This document shows positions 1 to 5,122 of a stretch of 5,122 nt of DNA, piece by piece. Source of the stretch: Selenomonadaceae bacterium UBA3796 (GTDB lineage: Bacteria > Bacillota > Negativicutes > Selenomonadales > Selenomonadaceae); contig DFES01000026.1 in NCBI GenBank assembly GCA_002369175.1, positions 1-5,122 on the forward strand. Direction: 5' to 3'. The notes under the pieces are model-generated. The model did not search any database and was not told where the DNA came from. It worked only from the letters and a program-made list of their open reading frames with translations. How positions within the stretch are numbered: position 1 is the first letter of the stretch; each line of letters starts with the position of its first letter. Both the position numbers and the translations under genes were made by a program.

Positions 1-318
1 TTAGATTTAATATAATGTAATACATAAAAAAACAGACAATACTAACCTCTTTATATCATATCAATAAATATATTATGAAATAAAATGAAATACAGAGAGC
101 GTAGTGACCTCTGATGAAATCCACACGGCGATGCAGGCAAGCTTTTCGCCTTGGAGGCAGCAAAAAGGAAGGAAAAAAACATGGATTTCCTCGTCAGAAT
201 TTTGTAAGGAAATACTGTTCGATGGACGGATTTTATGGTATTATTAAAGTTGGTTAGAAGTCGTTTGATAATGATTCCTGCATAGGATCTCTATATTTTC
301 TACCAAGGGGGATTAAAG
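1..318. other. AT-rich intergenic region upstream of pfkA
   Basis: No ORF of credible length is present on either strand. The first 90 bases are very AT-rich and include a perfect TATAAT at 11-16 whose -35 would lie outside the window, so it cannot be judged. From about 95 the composition becomes more balanced. An 8-codon ORF (181-207, MDFLVRIL) stands behind a strong Shine-Dalgarno-like AAGGAAGG at 165-172, and an 11-codon ORF follows at 222-257. They may be leader peptides, remnants of a decayed gene, or chance. No tRNA, riboswitch or strong terminator hairpin is recognisable. Confidence 0.6.
236..244 (+). promoter_or_regulatory. Candidate extended -10 promoter for pfkA
   Basis: TGGTATTAT matches the extended -10 pattern (TG, one base, then TATTAT, one mismatch from TATAAT). 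No good -35 lies 16-18 bases upstream, which is tolerated in extended -10 promoters. Transcription would begin near 250, giving a 5' leader of about 70 nt before the pfkA start. This comes from pattern matching in an AT-rich region, so a chance match is quite possible. Confidence 0.35.
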
Positions 319-1281
319 ATGTTAAAGAGCATTGCGGTAATGACGAGTGGCGGAGACAGTCCTGGAATGAATGCAGCGGCACGCGCTGTCGTGCGTACAG
401 CCCTTTATGTAGGAGTGAAGGTCTGGGGTATCAATAACGGGTATCATGGGCTTCTGGAAGAGGACATGTTCGAGATGCAGTCCAAGAACGTGGGCGATAT
501 CATACAGCGTGGCGGAACATTCCTCGGTACGGCACGTTGCAGACGCTGGCAGACCCCGGAAGGTCGTATGCAGGGATTCAAGAATCTGGTAGACAGGGGG
601 ATACAGGGACTTGTGGTCATTGGCGGCGATGGCAGTCTCAGAGGCGCCCAGCTTCTCTCTCAGGAGACAGGAATTCCCATCGTGGGACTTCCCGGGACCA
701 TTGACAATGATGTGTGGGGTTCGGACTATACCATTGGCTGTGATACGGCCGCGAATACCATCATCGATGCTATCAATAAGCTTCGGGATACCGCTTCCGC
801 TCATCGCAGGGTCATCGTTCTTGAGGTCATGGGGCGCAACAGCGGCTGGCTTGCCATGGTTTCCGGCATCTCCGGCGGCGCGGAATACATCCTTGTGCCT
901 GAGGCGGAATATGACCTGGATGAGATCTGCATCGATATGAAGAAAGCCTATGAAGCCGGCAAGCGTTACATCCTGGTGGTAGTTGCTGAGGGCGCAGGCA
1001 GCGGAAAGGAAATCGGGAAGCAGATTTCGGAGAAGACGGGACTTGATACTCGTGTGTCCATTCTCGGCTATGTTCAGCGTGGCGGTTCCCCAACGGTTAT
1101 TGACCGCGTCAAGGCATCCCAGTTGGGAGAGAAGGCAGCTCTTGCCATTATCTCCGGGCTTTCCGATATTGTCTTTGGCTTTGATCGCGGCAATGTGGTT
1201 TCCATCAACCTCCACGATGCAGTTACAAACAAGAAGAAGCTGAATCCGGAGTTCCTTCACCTCGCAAAAGTTCTCGCATAA
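319..1281 (+). CDS. pfkA: ATP-dependent 6-phosphofructokinase
   Basis: This enzyme transfers phosphate from ATP to fructose 6-phosphate to give fructose 1,6-bisphosphate, the committing step of glycolysis, in the cytoplasm. At 320 residues it has the usual length of bacterial PfkA and aligns by eye with the E. coli enzyme end to end. Visible motifs are the nucleotide-binding GGDSPGMN (11-18), GGDGS (102-106), the catalytic PGTIDND (125-131, proton-abstracting Asp129), MGR (171-173) and QRGGSP (253-258). Glycines in GGDGS and PGTIDND, where pyrophosphate-dependent relatives carry Asp and Lys, indicate use of ATP. Arg22 and Arg26 match allosteric-site arginines of the E. coli enzyme, so ADP/PEP control is plausible. 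The start is supported by AAGGGGG at 305-311, seven bases upstream. The next gene begins 80 nt downstream, past a possible terminator, so pfkA may be monocistronic. Confidence 0.97.
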   Translation: MLKSIAVMTSGGDSPGMNAAARAVVRTALYVGVKVWGINNGYHGLLEEDMFEMQSKNVGDIIQRGGTFLGTARCRRWQTPEGRMQGFKNLVDRGIQGLVVIGGDGSLRGAQLLSQETGIPIVGLPGTIDNDVWGSDYTIGCDTAANTIIDAINKLRDTASAHRRVIVLEVMGRNSGWLAMVSGISGGAEYILVPEAEYDLDEICIDMKKAYEAGKRYILVVVAEGAGSGKEIGKQISEKTGLDTRVSILGYVQRGGSPTVIDRVKASQLGEKAALAIISGLSDIVFGFDRGNVVSINLHDAVTNKKKLNPEFLHLAKVLA

Positions 1282-1296
1282 AGCGTCTTTGGATGG

Positions 1297-1339
1297 GGCT
1301 GTCGCTATATGTTCCGTAGGCGGCAGTCCTATTATTTTT
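1297..1339 (+). terminator. Possible intrinsic terminator after pfkA
   Basis: CTGTCGC (1299-1305) pairs with GCGGCAG (1320-1326), including one G-U pair. After a one-base bulge, GG (1297-1298) pairs with CC (1328-1329). The loop is 14 nt. The T-rich run TATTATTTTT (1330-1339) follows directly. The stem is short and imperfect, so termination may be partial and the esterase gene could be reached by read-through. I find no convincing promoter between here and 1362. Confidence 0.45.
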
Positions 1340-1361
1340 CAGGGAAAGGTTGTAAGATCAG

Positions 1362-2576
1362 ATGAGAAAGAAAAAAGCAGGGCTGTCCTTCATGGCCTCT
1401 GTATGGGCGGCAGGTGCGCTCTTTTTGATGCCTGCGGCCTGTGGAGCCTCCTCCGATGGACAGACTTCACAGTATACGCGGGAGTCCGACAGGGAAATCA
1501 GGGATATGACGGAGGATGCCCACCCTGTCTACGAAGCAAGGAATCCTCGTGAAACCTCTGCGGAAACACCTTCCGAAAAAACTATCGGAAAAACTTCCGA
1601 AAAGCCTTCCGAAAAGCCTTCCGGAAGTACCACGGGAAATTCTTCCGGAAAACCTTCCGGAACAAGCTATGGGAATACCTCAGCAACTGCGCCTGTGAAG
1701 CCTGTCTCGGAAAAAAAGTATCCCACCGGGGAAGTGAGGGAGAAACAGTGGCTGAATGTCGCCTATGGTACAGCTTCCAGCGCGCAGAAAATGGATATTT
1801 TCCTCCCGTCCAAGGGAATCGCCCCATTTCCCGTCATTATGGTCTTTCATGGAAGAGGAGAGGATAAAGCTTCTATGAATGAAAGTTGGCGTACCATGGG
1901 ACTTTCCCATGGGTATGCCGTTGTCTGCGTCAATTATCGCGAGACGCCGGAAGCCCGTTTTCCTTCGGATGTCATGGATGCCAAGGCAGCCGTTCGCTAT
2001 CTCAAGGCGAATGCCGCAAAATATAACCTGGACTCCTCGCATATCGCCGCATGGGGGGCTTCCTACGGAGGACGGCTGGCAGCTTTCCTCGGCACTTCCT
2101 CCAGCCGTCCCGAGTTGGAGGAGGATTCCATCGGAATACGCGGGAAGAGCAGCCGTGTGAATGCTGTTGTGACATGGTTCCCGGAATTGGATGATTTGCA
2201 CATGGATCGTGATTTTAAGGCTCTGGGCATTCGTCCTGCCATCTCCCGGAACGAAGAGAGTTACGGCTTGGAAATGTACGGAGCGCCCATAACGACCATC
2301 CCGGAGCTGGTAGCCTTCAGCAACCCTGTGCGCTATACAGGGCCGGATGCTGCACCCTTTTTCATTTTGCACGGCACAGAAGATCCGATATGCCCCATCA
2401 GTCAAAGCGAGGGTTTTGCCGATAAATTGCGTCATATCATTGGTTCCAGCAATGTGGAATACGTTGTGTTGAAGGGCGCAGGCCATCGTTTGGAGCATTT
2501 TATGGAGAAGAGTACCATGGATAGGGTATTCAAATTCTTGGATAAGAGATTGAAGGTCAAGCCAAAGAAGAAGTAA
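1362..2576 (+). CDS. Exported alpha/beta hydrolase (esterase, BD-FAE-like)
   Basis: Predicted serine ester hydrolase acting outside the cytoplasmic membrane, 404 residues. The basic MRKKK start and a hydrophobic stretch to about residue 26 form a signal peptide. Cys27 in MPAAC could be lipidated, but Pro at -3 makes this a poor lipobox, so cleavage by signal peptidase I is the alternative. Residues 67-110 are a Ser/Lys/Pro/Gly linker with a four-residue period. The catalytic domain spans about 125-395: oxyanion HG (163-164), NYR (191-193), an EARFP segment and the nucleophile elbow GASYGG with Ser234. Asp341 (HGTEDP) and His375 (GAGH) complete the triad. The layout resembles BD-FAE/acetyl-xylan or feruloyl esterases; the true substrate cannot be read from sequence. 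AGGGAAAGG at 1341-1349 is a somewhat distant ribosome binding site. A later Met (residue 11) would lose the basic n-region, so 1362 is preferred. The HD-GYP gene follows after 24 nt. Confidence 0.9.
   Translation: MRKKKAGLSFMASVWAAGALFLMPAACGASSDGQTSQYTRESDREIRDMTEDAHPVYEARNPRETSAETPSEKTIGKTSEKPSEKPSGSTTGNSSGKPSGTSYGNTSATAPVKPVSEKKYPTGEVREKQWLNVAYGTASSAQKMDIFLPSKGIAPFPVIMVFHGRGEDKASMNESWRTMGLSHGYAVVCVNYRETPEARFPSDVMDAKAAVRYLKANAAKYNLDSSHIAAWGASYGGRLAAFLGTSSSRPELEEDSIGIRGKSSRVNAVVTWFPELDDLHMDRDFKALGIRPAISRNEESYGLEMYGAPITTIPELVAFSNPVRYTGPDAAPFFILHGTEDPICPISQSEGFADKLRHIIGSSNVEYVVLKGAGHRLEHFMEKSTMDRVFKFLDKRLKVKPKKK
1572..1691 (+). repeat. 12-bp periodic repeat encoding a tetrapeptide linker
   Basis: Codons 71-110 of the esterase fall into ten consecutive four-residue units of the form Ser-(Glu/Gly)-(Lys/Asn)-(Pro/Thr/Ser), such as SEKT, SEKP, SGKP and YGNT. 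In DNA the unit is near CCTTCCGAAAAG, with two almost identical copies side by side at about 1603-1626 and more diverged ones outward. The protein segment is probably an unfolded spacer that holds the hydrolase away from the membrane or wall. Near-identical tandem units can change number by replication slippage without breaking the frame. Confidence 0.8.
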
Positions 2577-2600
2577 GAAAAAACTGTAAGGAGAGCCCCA

Positions 2601-4217
2601 ATGGATGATCATCATGGAGATAAGAAGATGAATCGGAGTCCGCTCAAGGATCTTGTCTGGCATCAAACCCCACTTTCCGCAAAGGAAATTGATGCCATGG
2701 CATGGGATGAGTGCCGGAAAATGTCCCTAAGGACAAAGATTACGTTGCTTCTTGCTGCCGCTCTTTTCATATTTGCATTTATTTCCGTGACTGTCAGCTA
2801 TCAGGTCTATATGGAAGAAACCACGGAGGAGCATAAGCGAATCAGCGAGGGCGTTTCCAAGTTGATTGGAAGTTCCATTGACCCGAATCGGATCAACGAT
2901 TTTCTGTCCAAGGGAGTCATGGCAGAGGACTACATGGAGACGGAGCGCAGGCTCTATCACATCATGGAGTCTTCTTCATCCATCGAGTTCATCTATGTAT
3001 ACCGGGTCATGGAAGATGGCAATCATGTGATATTCGATTTGGATACGAAGAAGGAAAAGGGCGCCAAGCCCGGTTCAATCGTTCCCTTTGATAAGGCGGT
3101 TGAGGCATATCTTCCGACCTTGTTGGCCGGAGGAGCTATTCGTCCCATTATCTCCGAGGATGAATACGGATGGCTCATCACCTCCTATTCGCCCATCTAC
3201 GATGATAAGGGATTTTGCCAGGGCTACGCAATCGTGGACATCTCTATGGAGAATGTCCGGGTGCAGGCACGGGATTTTACTGCGAAACTGAGCATCATTT
3301 TCTTTGTTATTTTTGCCCTCATCCTTCTTTCCACCTTCTGGTTTGCCAAGTACAATCTGATACTTCCCATCAATACCATGGCGCATTCCGCCGGCATCTT
3401 CGACTACAACAATGAGGAAGCCTTGGAGCAGAGCCTTGAAAAAATCAGCAAGATCAACATCCGCACAGGGGATGAGGTGGAGAATCTCTATCGTTCCTTT
3501 GTCATCATGACGCGGAACAGTGTGCGTTATATGACAGATATCCGCACAAAGAGCGAAACCATCGCGAAAATGCAGACCGCCTTGATTCTGACACTGGCTG
3601 ATATGGTGGAGCGTCGGGACAAGAATACGGGGCAGCACATTCGGAAAACCGCATCCTATGTGGAGATCATTGCGACAGAGATGAAAGAAAGAGGCATATA
3701 TCCGGACATTCTGACGGATGACTACATAAAGAATATGGTGGAGTCGGCTCCTCTCCATGATGTAGGAAAAATCACCATTCCGGATGCGATTTTGAACAAA
3801 CCCGGAAAGCTGACGGAAGAGGAATTTGAGATGATGAAAACCCATGCTACGGCAGGGGGAAAGATCATCGGGAGTCTTATCAAAACGGTGCCCGATTCCG
3901 AGTATCTCTACGAGGCAAAGAATCTCGCGACGTATCACCATGAGAGATGGGATGGCCGAGGCTATCCTTCCGGCCTTTCCGGTGAGGGGATCCCCCTTTC
4001 CTCCCGCATCATGGCGGTGGCTGATGTTTTCGATGCCCTCATATCCACTCGAAGCTACAAGAAGGGGTTTCCCTATGACAAAGCGTTCCAGATCATCGAG
4101 GAGGAAAGCGGCAGTCATTTTGATCCGAAAGTAGTTGAGGCATTCTTCGCCGCAAAGGACAAAATACTGGAAGTAGCCGATGAATTCCATGAGAAGGAAC
4201 TTCATGGTATCATGTGA
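2601..4217 (+). CDS. Membrane HD-GYP c-di-GMP phosphodiesterase with Cache-like sensor
   Basis: Predicted inner-membrane signalling protein of 538 residues that hydrolyses cyclic di-GMP. A 45-residue cytoplasmic leader precedes TM1 (about 46-67). An extracytoplasmic sensor follows (about 68-228); its segment ending WLITSYSPIYDDKGFCQGYAI-style resembles Cache/PAS-like ligand domains. TM2 is about 229-249, followed by a HAMP-like linker with LPINTMA (254-260). The C-terminal HD-GYP domain runs about 325-520 and looks catalytically complete: His346 (TGQH), HDVGK with His386-Asp387, Lys390, His415, His446-His447, GYP (454-456) and Asp475 in VADVFDAL. Asn342 stands four residues before His346, where trinuclear HD-GYP enzymes often have Glu, so a two-metal centre is more likely. 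The start is fixed by TAAGGAG at 2587-2593. No GGDEF or EAL domain is fused. It probably shares a transcript with the upstream esterase. The ligand is unknown. Confidence 0.94.
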   Translation: MDDHHGDKKMNRSPLKDLVWHQTPLSAKEIDAMAWDECRKMSLRTKITLLLAAALFIFAFISVTVSYQVYMEETTEEHKRISEGVSKLIGSSIDPNRINDFLSKGVMAEDYMETERRLYHIMESSSSIEFIYVYRVMEDGNHVIFDLDTKKEKGAKPGSIVPFDKAVEAYLPTLLAGGAIRPIISEDEYGWLITSYSPIYDDKGFCQGYAIVDISMENVRVQARDFTAKLSIIFFVIFALILLSTFWFAKYNLILPINTMAHSAGIFDYNNEEALEQSLEKISKINIRTGDEVENLYRSFVIMTRNSVRYMTDIRTKSETIAKMQTALILTLADMVERRDKNTGQHIRKTASYVEIIATEMKERGIYPDILTDDYIKNMVESAPLHDVGKITIPDAILNKPGKLTEEEFEMMKTHATAGGKIIGSLIKTVPDSEYLYEAKNLATYHHERWDGRGYPSGLSGEGIPLSSRIMAVADVFDALISTRSYKKGFPYDKAFQIIEEESGSHFDPKVVEAFFAAKDKILEVADEFHEKELHGIM

Positions 4218-4223
4218 TGACAA

Positions 4224-4269
4224 CAAGCCCCCCAATCCCGCAAAGAAAATTGCAGGGTTGGGGGGCTTG
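4224..4269 (+). terminator. Long GC-rich hairpin between convergent genes
   Basis: Arms 4224-4242 and 4251-4269 form a 19-position stem with six consecutive C-G pairs, one G-U pair (4236/4257) and one mismatch (4239/4254), closed by an 8-nt A-rich loop. It starts 6 nt after the HD-GYP stop and lies 3' of both convergent genes, so it could stop transcription from either side. Neither side has a strong T-run (GCGTTCGG on plus, TTGTTGTCAT on minus), so it may act as a transcript-end stabiliser or an imperfect terminator. Confidence 0.75.
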
Positions 4270-4278
4270 CGTTCGGAA

Positions 4279-4294
4279 TGTTTCACGTGAAACA
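4279..4294. promoter_or_regulatory. parS: parS centromere-like site (ParB/Spo0J binding)
   Basis: TGTTTCACGTGAAACA is a perfect 16-bp palindrome and matches the chromosomal parS consensus known from Bacillus and Streptomyces (GTTTCACGTGAAAC core). ParB dimers load here with CTP, spread, and recruit ParA and SMC condensin to organise and segregate the origin region. The site is intergenic, between the hairpin after the HD-GYP gene and the 3' end of the cysteine hydrolase gene, so it costs no coding sequence. No parA or parB gene is in the window, as is usual for secondary parS copies. Its presence implies an origin-proximal location. It is the only CACGTG-centred palindrome of this kind I see here. 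Confidence 0.88.
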
Positions 4295-4313
4295 GTGTGC
4301 TTTTTTCGGCGGG

Positions 4314-4877
4314 TCAGGTGGAATTCCTCCAGGGTTCCTTTCCTTGGTGGATGATTTCAATCTGAATCGCTTTCATTGCATCCAGTGCCGTATCATGAGA
4401 TTGGGGCGTAACCCCTGCACAACAAGCGGCGTCTACGACAATATGCGCATTGGGGAAAAATGTTTTCACCACGACCGCATTTGACAAGACGCAAATATCC
4501 GTACAAAGCCCGATGACTTCAAAAACGTAATCTTCTTTCGTTCTCGCCAGTTTGGCAATGAATTCACTTAAAGCAGACGAACCAAACGTTTCCTTGTGAA
4601 AAATCGTGTATTCTTTTGGCAACGGGAGCCGGTCGGAAATCTCCCACCCCTTTGTATTTCGGATACAATGGGGGATTGGGAGATTTTTTCCTTCTTCGGT
4701 AGATAAGTAATTCGCATCATGGGTATCTTGGGTAAAAACAATGGTGTCCTGATGTTCTTCTGCTTCACGAATTTTTTCCGCAACATGGTCTACGATGCTT
4801 GCTGCTTCTTTCGAACCCAAGGCGCCATCAATGAAGTCATTTTGCATATCGACGACGATCAATACTTTCTGAGCCAT
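4314..4877 (-). CDS. Isochorismatase-family cysteine hydrolase, probable nicotinamidase
   Basis: Cytoplasmic hydrolase of 187 residues, the usual length for nicotinamidase (PncA-like) proteins, which convert nicotinamide to nicotinate and ammonia for NAD salvage. The catalytic triad is visible: Asp10 in VVDMQNDF, Lys95 in FHKETFGSS and Cys129 in GLCTDICV, the last within the typical cis-peptide motif. Asp51 and His53 (TQDTHD), with His70 and perhaps Glu62, are placed like the metal ligands of nicotinamidases, which favours this over plain isochorismatase. Related amidases such as ureidoacrylate or N-carbamoylsarcosine hydrolases remain possible. The start is supported by an AGGAAG Shine-Dalgarno (complement of 4883-4888), five bases upstream. 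The gene is monocistronic as far as the window shows and converges on the HD-GYP gene, with parS and a hairpin between them. Confidence 0.9.
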   Translation of the reverse strand: MAQKVLIVVDMQNDFIDGALGSKEAASIVDHVAEKIREAEEHQDTIVFTQDTHDANYLSTEEGKNLPIPHCIRNTKGWEISDRLPLPKEYTIFHKETFGSSALSEFIAKLARTKEDYVFEVIGLCTDICVLSNAVVVKTFFPNAHIVVDAACCAGVTPQSHDTALDAMKAIQIEIIHQGKEPWRNST

Positions 4878-4950
4878 ATTTTCTTCCTGCCTTTCTATAT
4901 TGGCGAACAGTAAAATTCACTGGTGTGTTTTGCCTCTCCCTATTGTATTC

Positions 4951-4979
4951 AGTATAAACAGAAGATTTCTTTCATGCAA
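4951..4979 (-). promoter_or_regulatory. Sigma-A-type promoter for the cysteine hydrolase gene
   Basis: Read on the minus strand, TTGCAT (4974-4979) is a partial -35 and TATACT (4951-4956) a -10 with one mismatch, separated by exactly 17 bases. Transcription would begin near 4944, leaving a leader of about 67 nt before the start codon at 4877. A second -10-like TACAAT (4942-4947) has no matching -35. Confidence 0.55.
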
Positions 4980-4999
4980 GTAAATTCTGCGGGGAACTC

Positions 5000-5028
5000 A
5001 AATCTAGTGTAAGACCTCGTTTAGATTT
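5000..5028. repeat. Short inverted repeat AAATCTA/TAGATTT
   Basis: Perfect 7-bp arms at 5000-5006 and 5022-5028 enclose a 15-nt spacer. The element lies about 20 bases upstream of the -35 of the minus-strand promoter, so it could be an operator, the end of a dispersed repeat, or the terminator of a gene beyond the window. AT-rich arms of this length could also arise by chance. Confidence 0.4.
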
Positions 5029-5077
5029 AGAATAATCAATTGTTCGATATGTGGTCAGATGCTAGGAAGAGGAGGGC

Positions 5078-5096
5078 GACGTAGCGGTGCTACGTC
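5078..5096. repeat. Perfect hairpin GACGTAGC-GGT-GCTACGTC
   Basis: An 8-bp perfect stem with a 3-nt loop lies in a GC-richer stretch (about 5066-5122) that contrasts with the AT-rich bases before it. No T-run follows on either strand. An open frame from 5059 to the window edge has no ribosome binding site and an unlikely composition, so I do not call it a gene. The compact hairpin in intergenic DNA looks like part of a repetitive extragenic element cut off by the window edge. Confidence 0.5.
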
Positions 5097-5122
5097 AACC
5101 GACGATGACAAAGCAGATGGCT

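Noticed and set aside
98..116. CAGAG/CTCTG stem near 93-113 as a terminator or riboswitch
   Set aside because: The stem is only 5 bp with no T-run, and no riboswitch core is recognisable around it.
322..1260. 312-codon minus-strand ORF opposite pfkA
   Set aside because: It mirrors pfkA almost exactly and shows no domain; pfkA is unambiguous.
1572..1691. Periodic DNA considered as a CRISPR array or iteron origin
   Set aside because: The period is 12 bp, in frame, without spacers, and explained fully by the tetrapeptide linker.
1516..1698. 60-codon ORF rich in Lys-Leu-Pro in another frame of the linker
   Set aside because: The 12-bp periodic DNA repeats the same codons in every frame, so it stays open and looks regular without being a gene.
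1680..2666. 328-codon minus-strand ORF opposite the esterase
   Set aside because: The esterase triad and signal peptide are on the plus strand, and the antisense ORF has a low-likelihood composition without motifs.
3075..4286. 403-codon minus-strand ORF opposite the HD-GYP gene
   Set aside because: The plus-strand protein has a complete set of HD-GYP motifs, and the antisense product has no recognisable domain. The open frame reflects the codon use of the real gene.
4278..4484. Plus-strand 68-codon ORF starting MFHVKQ
   Set aside because: Its first codons are the parS palindrome read as protein, the rest lies antisense to the cysteine hydrolase gene, and there is no Shine-Dalgarno. It is a by-product of the parS site.
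5059..5121. Start of a plus-strand gene running off the right edge
   Set aside because: It has no Shine-Dalgarno, a Gly/Arg then Asp-rich composition, and contains the perfect hairpin; a structured repeat explains it better.

Overview
The window reads as ordinary bacterial chromosome of roughly even base composition, with strong Shine-Dalgarno sequences and short intergenic gaps. The protein sequences look like those of Firmicutes, and the mix of genes would suit a Negativicutes (Selenomonas-like) genome. That placement is an impression from sequence style, not the result of a search.

Layout. Positions 1-318 are an AT-rich region without a convincing gene; it holds a likely extended -10 promoter for pfkA. 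Next come three plus-strand genes: pfkA (ATP-dependent 6-phosphofructokinase, 319-1281), an exported or lipid-anchored alpha/beta hydrolase of the feruloyl-esterase/acetyl-esterase type (1362-2576), and a membrane-bound HD-GYP protein with an extracytoplasmic sensor (2601-4217). A weak terminator-like hairpin separates pfkA from the hydrolase. The hydrolase and HD-GYP genes are only 24 nt apart and probably cotranscribed. A long GC-rich hairpin (4224-4269) follows the HD-GYP gene. Beyond it is a perfect 16-bp palindrome (4279-4294) that matches the chromosomal parS site bound by ParB/Spo0J. An isochorismatase-fold cysteine hydrolase, probably a nicotinamidase, lies on the minus strand (4314-4877), convergent with the others, and has a recognisable sigma-A-type promoter at 4951-4979. 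Positions 4980-5122 hold two inverted repeats and no supported gene.

How the parts work together. PfkA is housekeeping glycolysis. The esterase and HD-GYP pair would combine a surface or periplasmic ester hydrolase with a c-di-GMP phosphodiesterase carrying its own sensor. The cysteine hydrolase fits NAD salvage. The parS site is structural: it suggests that the window lies in the origin-proximal part of the chromosome and helps nucleate the segregation complex. I see no defence system, mobile element, CRISPR array, tRNA or rRNA, and no clearly new system. The observations most worth following up are the parS site, the period-4 linker of the esterase, and the possible dispersed repeats at the two window edges.
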